Position numbers and translations under genes: made by a program. Source: Cryptomeria japonica (Eukaryota; Streptophyta; Pinopsida; Cupressales; Cupressaceae). From it: a DNA stretch of 64,000 nt. Below are positions 41,460-52,639 of the stretch, piece by piece; the first letter of the stretch is position 1; every line of letters starts with the position of its first letter. The DNA lies in NCBI RefSeq assembly GCF_030272615.1, contig NC_081414.1, positions 1,551,501 to 1,615,500 of the forward strand. Direction: 5' to 3'. A model generated the notes under the pieces. It had not been told where the DNA came from, did no database searches, and saw only the letters and a program-made list of their open reading frames with translations.

Positions 41460-44097
41460 AAAACCTTAAGGTTAGGGTTTAGCAAAGAAAAACTTATCAC
41501 ACTAGGGTTTAGCAATTCTATATCAATTCCACTTTATAGATGGCTTAACAAGCTTAATTGCAACACATAGGGCCAAGAAATAACAAATTAAAGCATCAAA
41601 ATGTGAGAATTGAAGTCCTATAGCTACTTTAAACACGTTTATACAAGCTTTCGATTAAAACCCTAACATCTGAGAATTTAAATCACAACATTCACAAAGT
41701 GCACTTTTGGCAAGATAGGAAACATTCCAAGATTAAAGTAGGATCAATTGAACATTGATTACACTCATAATAGTGTAAGGAGACGAATTAATGGTGACAT
41801 ATTTAGTTAGGTGGTAGGAACTAGTCGTTATATTTTGAATTGGAATGTTGAACTTCTAACAACTATCTAGCTATCATAGTTGACAACAAATGAGGTTAAA
41901 ACATGTGAGCTGTGGGTCCAAGTTTGTGCTATAGTGGGCTTAGCATTACCAAGTATCTCTGGTTAATCACATAGTATCAATCCTAGCTTTTGATTCTTTG
42001 TTAAGTGTGTGTCGCTTAAGGGCCCACTGCTCTCTTGCTTCCAGCCTTGCGAAATTAGCTCCATCGAGCTATTTCATTTAGCTGTGCAACTGCGTCATGA
42101 ATTTGTGTCGTTGATTTATTTGGATATGGTCTTCATTTAAGTGCATGACTTACAAGACATTTGTGGGGTCTAAGGCTCACCGCCTTAGTCACTAACACAT
42201 GTCTTGACATCATTTGTCCAGCTAGGACGGGGTGGCGAAGATGTGGGCCACCTTGCAAGGTTAGGGCCGTGGAGCTTTAGAGTTAAGGCCATCGTGCATC
42301 TCTGTCTAATCTCGTAGTTGCGCGCTCATCTCGATCGTTGATGTAGATGAAGGTGCTTGGAGGTTCAAGCGTGTTGACAAGTTGACCACGAAGTTGCGGG
42401 GTTGGCCTGGGTGCGGAAGTTTGTCTAATTGCACAACATCGCGATGATCTGAGCCATAGATGGGAATAAAGAAGCACGGTTGGGAAAATCACTTCGACTC
42501 TTTGACTGCATCCTTGTGGAGATAGGCCAACACATAAGTTCAAGATATCTGCGCAATCAAGCAAGAATATGAGCTATTGATGCTACAAGATCTACACAAA
42601 AATATGTTAAGTCTTAAAACATGAAGAGGGGCACGGGCTCAGGAAAACCAAAGAAGCTAACGTGCAAGGCCAGTCAACATGATAACATAATAGACTCAGT
42701 TTGCAACTTAAATGATGGAGAACTTGCTGGTGGGAGGTCAACTCAAAATTATAACAGCAAAGTGACCATTCGTAGGGTTTAGGCTTTAAGGTTTAAACAC
42801 TTCAAGAGACAATAAATCCTAGAAAACCTCATGACAGTAAACAATGGGAGGCAAAGATGAAAAGTTCCAACACCGTCCCCACCCCCCCATCGATATCAGG
42901 CATTATTGGCAATGTTTGACAACTTGCTGACGAAATCTTCGCCTTGAAAGTTCAGAAGGAAAGCTTATCGACTAACTACCATGAATAATGCATAAGACAA
43001 ATTGGCTACACCATAACCCAATTCACATCGATAATATCATGTGCCCACATAGAATACATGCACCCTACTTAGATAAAACATGAGAAGACAAATATGATGA
43101 TTTCTTTTGGAAGAACTAATATAGTGGTATTAAGCTTTGTCATCCATCTGTATAAGAGCTTCATGGATGTTGGTTAGCTTTCCCTCCAAATGATATTTGA
43201 TCTTGTATAGGGTTATAACTATCACTCCTTTCGTTGTAAATATTTGTAGGTGTTACTTTGGTTCATGTATAGCTATATTTGTTGGTGCTCGGTTGCCAAG
43301 TATACTCGTTTGTATCAGGTAGTGTATAAACTAAAACACCTTAACAAAATTGACCCTAGTTAGCATTAACGCATGTGCAAGAGAAAACAATAATTTGTGT
43401 TGAGGACCTACAATCTATTTAATTGTTTTTAAAGTAGGTATATATTAAACATATAAATCATTACATGCATGAATAGAATATTCCATACATGACTCATCTA
43501 TCTTTATTCAATCTCAATCACACTCTTATCTCTACCATATACTTATATCAAAGCATGCCACACTATCTATCCTATCCCATTAAAATACACCAACAAAATG
43601 CTTTAGTACAAGTCAATATTGTGGGAAATGAATTTTGATAATGTCCCTACAAGATCCAAGTCAACTTGAAGTGTTATAACCTCTTGCATCAGTTCTAGAA
43701 TGAAATTGGCCAAAATCATTATCTGCAACCAGATCTAGTATTGTAGTATCATCAAGAGCTTCAAGGTAGAAATGCTAGTTTGTTGACTTGAATGAAGATC
43801 CTACAAATATTTCCTCTAGGTGTAATCAACTACCTCATCCTTAAGGGAATGCAATGATGATATATCCAACCTTCGATAAGAGAGTGTCCTCTGTCTTAAA
43901 TTGAATTGGAAATGTGCAAATGCCCAATTATTTTAGCTTATCGAATTGTTACATCTCTTATCTAAATTTAGAAATGGCAATGGCAAAGGCAATGGCAAGT
44001 CTTATTAGCTAAATGTGAGTAGCCTATTGTAAAGGGGTGAATAAAATTAGCCCTCCCACCATAGAAGGAATAAACCACTAATTTAAGACTTAAAAAC
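41460..44097. other. Stretch without a supportable feature
   Basis: AT-rich, only short overlapping ORFs (the largest 93 codons at 42283-42564, no motif). No repeat was detected by eye. Confidence 0.4.
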
Positions 44098-44150
44098 CGT
44101 TGGTGTTGGAAATAAGCCACACCCGGACCAACGATGGACTGGTCCAAGAG

Positions 44151-44222
44151 GGGCTAGTAGCTTGGTGGTAGAGCACTTCGGCAGCGTATGGAATGTCCTA
44201 GGTTCGAGTCCTAGCTGGTCCA
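44151..44222 (+). ncRNA. tRNA-like unit in the left repeat
   Basis: GGGCTAG (44151-44157) can pair over 7 bp with CTGGTCC (44215-44221), allowing two G-U pairs, followed by A. A D-arm (GCTT...GAGC) and a T-arm (CTAGG-TTCGAGT-CCTAG) are present. Box B GGTTCGAGTCC is canonical; box A TAGCTTGGTGG has changes. The anticodon arm does not fold, so it is not a working tRNA. Confidence 0.6.
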
Positions 44223-44349
44223 TGTCTGAACATGGTATCAGAGTTAGGTCCAGGCGAGGAGCCCCAAGCACATGAGAGGTGTGGCTTAAGGGGGGGTGTT
44301 GGTGTTGGAAATAAGTCACACCTGGACCGACAATGGACTGGTCCAAGAG

Positions 44350-44421
44350 GATCCTGTAGCTCAGTGGTAGAGCACTCTAGCAGCGTATGGAAGGTCCTAG
44401 GTTTGAGTCCTAGCTGGTCCA
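44350..44421 (+). ncRNA. tRNA-like unit in the right repeat
   Basis: Same layout. Box A TAGCTCAGTGG is canonical here, while box B is GGTTTGAGTCC (one change). The acceptor stem is broken at three positions. The two units together keep one perfect copy of each promoter box. Confidence 0.55.
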
Positions 44422-45420
44422 TGTCTCAACAATTTCCATATACATTCAAAAGAGGGTTCCAATCCAATAGATCTAGTTACAAACCATCAAAGATTAGGAC
44501 TAAGAATTCTGATTGGATTGGCGGTTTTTGATGATGTGAATTAATAAACCCTCTTTTGTAAGTTGAATTGCTGAAATTAGGGTAAAATTGTTGGAAATTG
44601 AAGTAGAAATGCATAAACAAAAAGCTACAGTCGTGAGATTGAGCGATGAACTTGGATTTGAGCAATGTAAGCAGATTCAGACCTGTTCCCAGAAAGAGAC
44701 CTTAAAATGTTGAGACCGTGGTGCCTGTCGCCTTGGTCCTCCAAACTTTTCACACTCCAATGGGGGATCGATTCGTCACTATAAATAATGCTTATTCTTA
44801 AGATCACTGCTCCATACTTGTTTCCTGCACACAATAAGAAGGGGAAATAGGTTGGGAATACCCCGGCTTTGGAATTAAGCATGCAATAGAATTGCAAGAT
44901 AATTGAATTGTAGTTATGGAAATGTTCTCCTTTCGAGAGAGATGCTGAATAATGACTGAAAATGCAAATGATATACCTCCTTGTGAAGTTTTGTTTGTCT
45001 CCACATGGAATTAGTGTTTTATGAAGTCTTCAACAACATGGAATATGAATCCCAACTCCAATGATTGATTCTTGACCTTATTGCTACTTCAATGCTTGAA
45101 GGAAGACTGATTGCTTGCTCACTTGAATTTGAATGCTCGATTGCTTGATGTCAAATTGAATTTCATGCATGTGGATGATAAAATGGGAGGAGAAAGCCTC
45201 TTTTTATACTTGCTAATTGAAAGACATATTAATTTTTCGACATGAGCCGACACGGGGTTGGATTTCCCACTTAGTTTTTGAAATGGCCAAGGGGCCCAAA
45301 GTTCGGTTCTAATTGGGAGGACCAAGGTGCCACGACTTGGGCCTACCCAATTTTGGGACTAGGAAAAGGGTTTTGAATGATGCATGAGGTCAATATGAAG
45401 TCAAATTTGCATGATATGAG

Positions 45421-45535
45421 CAAAATCAGGTCCTCACCAGGGCTATGGGCACAAACGCTAAGGTGAGGACCCAGATATGGTTAAAATTGTAGGGAGTACA
45501 ATTTAGGAGGCTACATTTAGCCTCCACTTTAGCGG
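45421..45535. repeat. Hairpin-forming inverted repeats
   Basis: GGTCCTCACC and GGTGAGGACC (10-bp stem, about 24-base loop) lie near 45430-45474. GGAGGCTACATTTAGCCTCC (7-bp stem) follows near 45508. Possibly part of an LTR end; TATACTTGC-type minus-strand TATA sequence is near 45205. Confidence 0.6.
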
Positions 45536-46240
45536 GGGTATGAGGTTAAGCATACTCTCGGTAAAGTACAAAGGTTCACATTGAAACACTTTCATCAAGA
45601 TGCTAAGGAGACAAGACACACCAAGCCCCCAGTGGACTTTAGGTATCTTACAACTTCAAGATCGAGATAAAAGGGACATCATAAGACGAAAAAAGAGATA
45701 GGAAGAGATCCAGGATTGCAAGCCCAGTAAGGTTCACTTACCTTGAGTCATGAAAAGAAAAATACCAAAATTACAAAGCAAAAGACAAAGTTTGCAAAGT
45801 AACTTGAGTATTGAGATGTGCAAAAGAAAGAAAAACATTGAGCAGAGTGTATGCCCCCATGTTAAAGAAATTGCACACGCCTTATCGGGAGCAATTGCTT
45901 TAAGGTAGTATACATTCATCCAAAAGAGAAGCACATTATCACAATTACATGCCCTCAAGAAGGATACAAATCAAAGGATAATGATCACATAGCACATAAG
46001 GGGTTCTACTTAACTCTGGGGTCAGTTAGTCGATAAATAATGTATATCATGTATATATTTGCATTGAATTGTCCTCATCCCCTAAAGAAAGTAGAATAAC
46101 TATGGAAGAAGGGCACATGTGTCTTTTGACTCAAACATGGGAGAGACCAAAAGAGATCTCAACGCTTTGCATCCTCCTCAAGTAGACAACACTAGGGACA
46201 ACAAATTGAGGAATTGAGACACAAATAGAAGAAGGTTATG

Positions 46241-46243
<3 letters not shown>

Positions 46244-46334
<91 letters not shown>
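46244..46334. repeat. (GA)45 microsatellite
   Basis: An unbroken GA run of about 91 bases. The Leu/Ser ORF over it is an artefact. Confidence 0.98.
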
Positions 46335-46337
<3 letters not shown>

Positions 46338-46420
46338 ACTAATACATTTGGCCTCAAATTTTGACGAAGGTTTCCGATGGACAAGGCATATTGTGATCAA
46401 ATTTGATTTTTTAAAAAAAA

Positions 46421-46484
46421 TGCCCGAGTTCGTCGAAATTCCAACGGAAATTGTCCGTTGGAATTCCGACGAACTTGAGCATCA
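46421..46484. repeat. Near-perfect hairpin, 64 bp
   Basis: AGTTCGTCGAAATTCCAACG and GA pair with TCCGTTGGAATTCCGACGAA and CT around a five-base AATTG loop. The stem is 22 bp with one mismatch, and a further 7-9 bp (ATGCCCGAG/CTTGAGCAT) pair imperfectly. Poly(A)/poly(T) flanks both sides. It may be a small foldback or MITE core. Confidence 0.75.
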
Positions 46485-46974
46485 TTATTAAAAAAAAAAA
46501 ACAAAACACAGGTTCATTTTAAAAGAAACCAAGCATAGGTCGGGAGCTTCGTCTGCCAAAGTTGAAGCTTCCCTTGGCTCCCTCCCCCCCTGGAGCAATC
46601 TCTCCACAACCGCGCACTCCTCAGGTAAGATTTTTTTGCAACCAATTTACTATTTTGTTATCTGTTGTCTGATAAACATCATAAAAAACACCAAATCTTG
46701 CCCAATGATGATGCTTCAATCGATGATGTGAACACAACAATAAATCGATAAATTAGATCCACTTTTCATTTATTGTAAACGGATTGAAGCAACTGTTGCA
46801 GGAATATTGGTTTTGGTTTGTTTCATTTAGAAAATAAATGGTGTGGTAGGGCTTCACAAATGTTTCCTCGAACTCTGCTAGGATTCATTTGTTGGAATAA
46901 TCTTTCGAGCTTAGTATTGGAAATATTATTTCCACGAGTTTCATGAATTTTATAGGGATTGTTCAGTGCATAGA

Positions 46975-47400
46975 ATGATTTCATCTAGTGGCACTGGGTT
47001 ATCAGCTAACAAATCTGAACAAGATTGTGACGACCACAAGTCATATACATCCACTTCTTGAGGAGGCACACAATAAGTGGTATTGAGGGATGAATCTTAA
47101 TATCTTGTCTACACCTACAACAAATTTAGGCAACGCTTATGTAAGGATTGCGATTGCCTGCCCTACAAGGGGACCACAGGAGGCCTATAAATTTTCCAAT
47201 CTACAAAGGCCCTTCCACTATCATTTACCCACGAGGTGATATTGATTGTATTCATGAATTGTTCTGTGGACGAAATGATTTCATCTAGTGGCATTGAGTC
47301 ATCTGATAACAGATCTGAACAATTTAATGGTGACGACCACAAGTCATATATATCCACGTATTTGGATGAATCTTCATATCCTGTTTGGACCTACAACAAA
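46975..47400 (+). repeat. Diverged duplication about 300 bp apart
   Basis: GATTTCATCTAGTGGCA followed by ATCTGAACAA and GACGACCACAAGTCATATA occurs at 46977 and 47277. The second copy has a 65-codon ORF, but the first does not keep it, so no gene is called. Confidence 0.7.
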
Positions 47401-47486
47401 TTTAAAAATTCATGTTTTAGTAATTTTCATTAATCAAGATGATATCTTTGTTTTCTTACCGTACTGTCGACACCATCTACAATGGT

Positions 47487-47697
47487 TAGTCTTAAATCAC
47501 ACACACTAAGTAACCTATTAAATCTAGAGAATGTTAGTCAGTTCTAAGTGTTTAACACTTTTAAATCTAGAAGTGTATTCTTAGAGTGACCATACACATT
47601 AAGCAACATATTAATCCTAGAAAATGTTAGTGAACTCTGAATGTGTAACACTTTTAAGCCTAGAAGAGTAAGCTTAGTGTGTGTGACTTAAGTCGTT
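47487..47697. repeat. Foldback element candidate with internal direct repeats
   Basis: CTTAAATCACACACACTAAG at 47490 is matched by CTTAGTGTGTGTGACTTAAG at 47675 in inverted orientation, about 20 bp with one mismatch. Inside, AATGTTAGT...CTAAGTG/CTGAATG...AACACTTTTAA...CTAGAAG occurs twice with a period near 100 bp. Confidence 0.6.
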
Positions 47698-48316
47698 CCA
47701 TCCAACAACTCAAAACATTGAGGAAAAATTAATAGCACATATATAACAAGATGGATTTACAGAATCTGCCACAATTTGTTGTTCCATGACTAACAAGTTG
47801 CATTTGGGGTAGAATTTGTTGTTATAGTCTTTTGTTTGCTGATGAAATTGAATGGTTTTAAATGAACTAGTCAAGAATCAAATCTTATTGGGTGCAAGAT
47901 CTGATAGCATAAGAGATGAGATTGGAATTGTACTCTAAACAAATTTGATGAAATGGACACCCTTCAGTCTCTGACTCTCAATCGTAAAGATTTCAGCCTA
48001 AGAAGTTGTACTCCCCTATCAAACAACTAAATGTTTTTTGTGAAAGATATTATTAACAAAAACTTACTGAACTGAACAGTTATAGTGAACCACTATGCAG
48101 TGCCTTGTGAGAACTCAAAGGAGAAAATGGTGACTCTGTCGACATTATAGAGAAGGGAGAGCGAGTTTCCAAGGATGGTAGCGACTTCGAAGAAATTGGG
48201 CCATCTATAATTAATGGTCACTTGTCAGTAGATAGTAGTTGGGGGTATTGAAAACAAATAACTTTCTATATTTAGAGAGGCTTTGAAACCAAACAAGGAG
48301 CAGTTTGGTATTCCAT

Positions 48317-48630
48317 TGTTTTAATGGAGAAGTGTAGTTTTGTTTTAGAAGAATAGGGTTGCTTATTTATTTTAAGTATGTCTTTTAGTTTTAAATGCTT
48401 TTTTTATGTAACTATTTTGATTGTTTTAATGGAGAAGTGGTATTTGTTTCAAAAAATAAAGCCGCTTACTTATTTTAAGCATATATTTTAGTTTTAAGTG
48501 CTTCTTTTCTTATATACTTATTTTGATTGTTTTAATGGAGAAGTGTAGCCTTTATTTTAGAAGAATAGAGATGCTTACCTATTTAAGTGTGCCCTTTAGC
48601 TTTAAGCACTTCTCTTCTCATGTAAAAGTC
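48317..48630 (+). repeat. Three tandem copies of a 103-106 bp unit
   Basis: Each copy starts TTGTTTTAATGGAGAAGTG, then a TTTAGAAGAATAG-type block, GCTTA(T/C)TTATTTTAAG and TTTTAGTTTTAA(G/A)TGCTT. AT-rich, no ORF. Confidence 0.85.
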
Positions 48631-48639
48631 TCACTTTCA

Positions 48640-49579
48640 TAAATTTTTCAAAAAATAATATTTCTAGAATGAAGACCTGACATTATAAACTACAAATGTT
48701 AAAAAAAACATATAAAAATATTTAATAGTGAATTTATGAATCATCATTTTTTGACAAATGTGGAAGGTATAGTTAATCGAATGAAACTTTCTAGTGAATA
48801 TATAGATAACATGAATGAATAGAGAATATATTAAGAAGCTTAATTCCAAAGTTTTATAGTGTTGTTTCTACTATTAAGATATCCAAAGATCTCACTACTA
48901 TGATACTAGATGAATTGAAGATATCTATCCCATGCATTCATTGCATTAGAATTTGCTATCATTAGGACAACATAGGAATTTGCATGGCCACTTGAAATCT
49001 CCAAAACAATTGTTTGGCTCAATAGCTTGCTTGAGAAGAAAAAGATCAAGTTGCTACCCAAACTAAGTACAACAAACTCTTCCAATGTCTCTTAATACTA
49101 CTAAGCCGAGATAACAAAGGTGAGCAAATTCTTAAAGATCAAAAGTGCAAAGGTCATTTCCATAGTAAAAGATCAAAACAACTTATCAAGATCAAAATTA
49201 CAAGTGTGAGGATCACTTTCATAGCTATGGGATTTAATACAACTATTTGTAGGTCATAGATGCTATCACAATGTATACTTAACCCAAGAAGACAACAAAA
49301 GAATGAGCACAATCATGTCACTACTCATTAGTAATTGTTCTTGTGTTTATCTTCAACTGTTAAAGAGGTCTTTGGACATTCAAAATGTCATATCAGTCAC
49401 AAGATGGAAAATGAAAAGAGTCAAAGGTGCAAATGCAGTAAGGTTGTAGTCACTTAGGAATCACATAAGATAGTCATATTAATATTGCATGACCACTATC
49501 ATGGAAAAGAACATAAAGCTATAGTAAAGGACAAAGAAAAATGATTGTCCTTGTAAGCGGGGAATGATGGCGACAAAAG
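48640..49579. other. Non-coding spacer
   Basis: AT-rich, no ORF or repeat that can be supported. Confidence 0.5.
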
Positions 49580-51010
49580 TGTAAAAGTTGAATTCAAAAG
49601 ACCCACACACCAATGAGACTCTTGGTGCAAGTTATAGGAACTATTTGAAATAGTTCAACTTCCCAAGGGGTGTCCCATTGTTCTCTATCTCACAGGATCC
49701 CTAAAGTCAACATTTTTCTCTCAGATCACTGAGCAAAGTGACTTAGGAATGACAACTCCAAGAACGAGTGATGTTTGATTTATAAGCATGAATGCATTCC
49801 TAAAACATGTATGATATTGAAACTATGATGACTAAGCTAGTATGAAGATAATACTATGATAAAGGATTAGTAAATTAATCCTAACATGATATACTAATCT
49901 AGCATGGATATTGTATGATATTAAAATGCTTCTAAATGTTATTATGATGATTTAACAAAGAGAGGCTAAAATTCTTAGTAATTAGACTATAAGTTTGATG
50001 CACAAAGACTTGGATATATCTGAAAATGAGGAATGTGAGCTCTATTTATAGGGAAAATAGGGCAATGGAGGGTTGAGAGTGAATAATCTCAACAAGGTCC
50101 AGGATTGAAAGTTAATCAATCCATGTTCATAATTCTCACCAATGAAATGGTGACAATTGTCAACAAGAGGTTGCTTGAGAGGAGATGAAAGAAACATTAA
50201 ATGCTTGAGAAGACATGGAGGTTACCCTAGGAGGTAAGGGTTAAGGTTAAGTTAGGGTCATCCATTGGATAAAGCTTTTACCCAAGGGGTAAACTCTTGT
50301 GCAAGGGTTAGAGGAACAACCAAGGTTAAAACCATGACTGCTTGATGAGAACCTTGGGTTAGTTGAGGGTTAAGTCAGAGAGAAAGTCTCTAACCATGTA
50401 AGAAGGTTGAGTTAACCATTAATGGTTATTTAAGAGCCTTAAATGGTTTGGAAGACTTTGGAGGCTTAAGTTGTTGAGGACATAAAGCCTTTAATGGTTA
50501 TTGAAGACTTTGGAGGCTTTGAGAAGTGACTTCTCTTTGCTTAGGAATGTGACAATAATTAGGAGATGAATTAGGCTAAATTGGAATTGATTAGAAAAAT
50601 CTAGAAGGGGTTTAGGAGGCAAGTGAGAGATGTAGGAAAATGCAAGTGGAGGAAAAAGGATTTTAATTAAAATAAAATTAATTAATTTAAACCAAATAGA
50701 TGCAACTTGCAAAAATACAAGTGGGAGATTTAAATAAATAAATAAGATTTATTTATTTGCAAGCATCAATTTTATTAAATCTAAATTTAATTAAAAAGGG
50801 AGAAAGGGGAATTAATTAAATAAAGTGGTTTATTTAATTAAAGACTAGAAAAGGTTTAGGTGAACTTAATTAAATAAATTGAATAATTCATTTAATCAAA
50901 TAGATGAATATGAAGAAATTAATTAAATATAATTTAATTAATAAGGAGAATGGGGTTAAAATAAATATTAAATATTTATTTAGGAAAGTGGTCAGATTTA
51001 TACGTCCACA
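49580..51010 (-). mobile_element. 3' LTR of element D
   Basis: Starts on the minus strand with TGTGGACGTATAAATC directly after the PPT. A TATA box (CCCTATAAATAGAGC, minus strand, 50037-50053) lies about 960 bp inside. The distal end near 49580 (TTTTACA) is a guess because no second LTR is present. Confidence 0.45.
50037..50053 (-). promoter_or_regulatory. TATA box in the element D LTR
   Basis: CCTATAAATAGAGC on the minus strand is a near-ideal plant TATA motif and agrees with minus-strand transcription of element D. Confidence 0.55.
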
Positions 51011-51024
51011 TTTTACCCCTCTTT
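51011..51024 (-). promoter_or_regulatory. Polypurine tract of element D
   Basis: AAAGAGGGGTAAAA on the minus strand immediately precedes the TGTGGACG LTR start. Confidence 0.55.
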
Positions 51025-51559
51025 GAAGTGACGTGTGTGCACATGTTGATTCAAAGAAAATTTACCGGATATGTTGTCAAAATTGTCGATATGATGTTGT
51101 GTGTCGAAATGTCGATATGATGCCCTAGATTTGATGAACCATATTGATGATGCTCCCTCGGGAGATGAATCAAGGATTTAGTGAAAAATTGTCAAGTTGA
51201 TGAGCGTTTTTAAATTAATTGCAATATGGAAATATTGACTGCGTTGAATGCACATTATTGATTCATCTCCCGAAAATGATGTTGATAAGGTTAAAAAATG
51301 AAAAAGTGAGAAAAATACATGCCCCACTTATTAACCTTTTTGATTTTACCCTATGAAAAGGTAAAAAGTGACTTTGAAAAATCATTTGCACACTTGTCTC
51401 TTTGCGATTGTGACATTTGGAGCTCTGATGATGATGCCGATTCCATATTCCTCACATTGATTTGAGCACGCCGCCTATGGCCCACCAGTAAGTGGTCGAA
51501 ATCCCTTTGCGTTTTTAATTGATTTTATTTATTTTGTTCATGTTTTTCAAATTTGAATC

Positions 51560-51925
51560 GATTTTTGCCGGGTTAGTGCATAGGTTAATTTTCTTAGCAC
51601 ATACGATAGGAGTGTTAGCACATTGGGCTAACCTAGGTGTTTTAGCGTTTGGGAAGCATATGGTAGTGCAGACGGGGAATAGGCTAACACATAGAATGTT
51701 CTAGCACATAGGGTTTGCATAAAAGCGCAATGGGTAGGTTGGGTAGTGCATAGGATAGTTCAGTACATAGGCATTACAGGGTAAAGGCGTAGGAGGTTCC
51801 AGTTAGTGCGTGGGACATGTTTAGCGTGTAGGGGTTTATTTCTAGCGCATTGATGAAAAAGGCTATCACATAGGTGGCAACGTAGCACTTAGGAGCCCTG
51901 GTTTAGTGCGTAGGGGTCCAAAGTT
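51560..51925 (+). repeat. Cloud of TAG(C/T)(A/G)CATAGG-type words
   Basis: TTAGCACAT, TAGTGCATAGG, TAGCGCATTG, TAGTGCGTAGG and similar words occur roughly 20 times, about every 15-25 bases, in no strict period. A decayed short tandem repeat is likely. Confidence 0.6.
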
Positions 51926-52139
51926 GATGAAAAAGGGAAAGTGAAGAATGCGTCATGAGTCGAATAGATTAGATAGATGTTGTAGATGTTGATACGTGTT
52001 TGCTGATTGTGTTGATATAGTTCCTGATCCAATGTGAGTCCTGCTTTGTGATGATATCTGATTCTGATATGTTGTTGTAGGATGATCTGAGTCTGCTGCT
52101 GTCAATATGCGTTTCTTTTGATATGGAGTGCCAAGATGA

Positions 52140-52510
52140 TTGATTTTTTGATGTGGATCCTGATTTTGAGTTTGATATGGATCTTGATGTTATTTTTTGA
52201 TGAGTCTGATTTGATATCCGATATGAGTCCTGATGTGATTTCCAATATGAGTCTTGATTTGATATCCGATATGAGTCTAGATGTGATTTTTGATATGAGT
52301 CCTAATTTGATTTCCGATATGAGTCCTGATTTGATACTTGCGATATGGATCTTTGATTCTGCTTGCGATATGGATCTGTGATTGATTTCTCGATATGGGT
52401 CTTTGCTTGATTTCTCAATATGGGTCTTTGATTGATTTTTCGATATGGTTCATTGATTCTCGATATGGGTCTTTGATTCTCGATATGGGTCTTGATTGAT
52501 TTACAGGTTT
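52140..52510 (+). repeat. GATATGAGTCCTGATTTGAT / CGATATGGGTCTTTGATT repeats
   Basis: Units of about 20-30 bp starting CGATATG(A/G) repeat about 15 times. The 87-codon ORF here (SDMSPDVISNMSLD) is a translation of the repeat. Confidence 0.8.
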
Positions 52511-52639
52511 ATGTGAATATGTTTATGATGTGTTCTTGAGATGCTTTGTTGTTTCAAGTTGATTGTGCTTTGATTTGATATATCAGATGGATTTGGGAAC
52601 TGATGATGGATACTTGTTATTTTGCAGGCAGATCTTGGT

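Larger units (their letters stand above)
44098..44431 (+). mobile_element. TRIM-like mini-retrotransposon with tRNA-like units in both LTRs
   Basis: Two direct repeats of exactly 135 bp (44098-44232 and 44297-44431; 17 mismatches by eye) begin (C/T)GTTGGTGTTGG and end (G/C)AACA. Between them are 64 bp that start TGGTATCAGAGTTAGG, a tRNA-iMet type primer site, and end TTAAGGGGGGG, a polypurine tract. This is the structure of a terminal-repeat retrotransposon in miniature. There is no coding capacity. Each repeat contains a 72-bp tRNA-gene-like unit with Pol III boxes. No TSD is evident (AAAAC left, ATTTC right), so the ends or insertion history are not fully certain. A simple tandem duplication of a tRNA-related SINE is the main alternative. 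Confidence 0.65.

Noticed and set aside
44151-44421. Two functional tRNA genes
   Set aside because: Box A/B and T-arms are present but the anticodon arms do not fold and one acceptor stem is broken. Both units sit inside direct repeats of a mobile element.
46178-46384. 68-codon Leu/Ser ORF
   Set aside because: Translation of the (GA)n microsatellite.
52118-52381. 87-codon ORF with SDMSPD repeats
   Set aside because: Translation of a short tandem DNA repeat.
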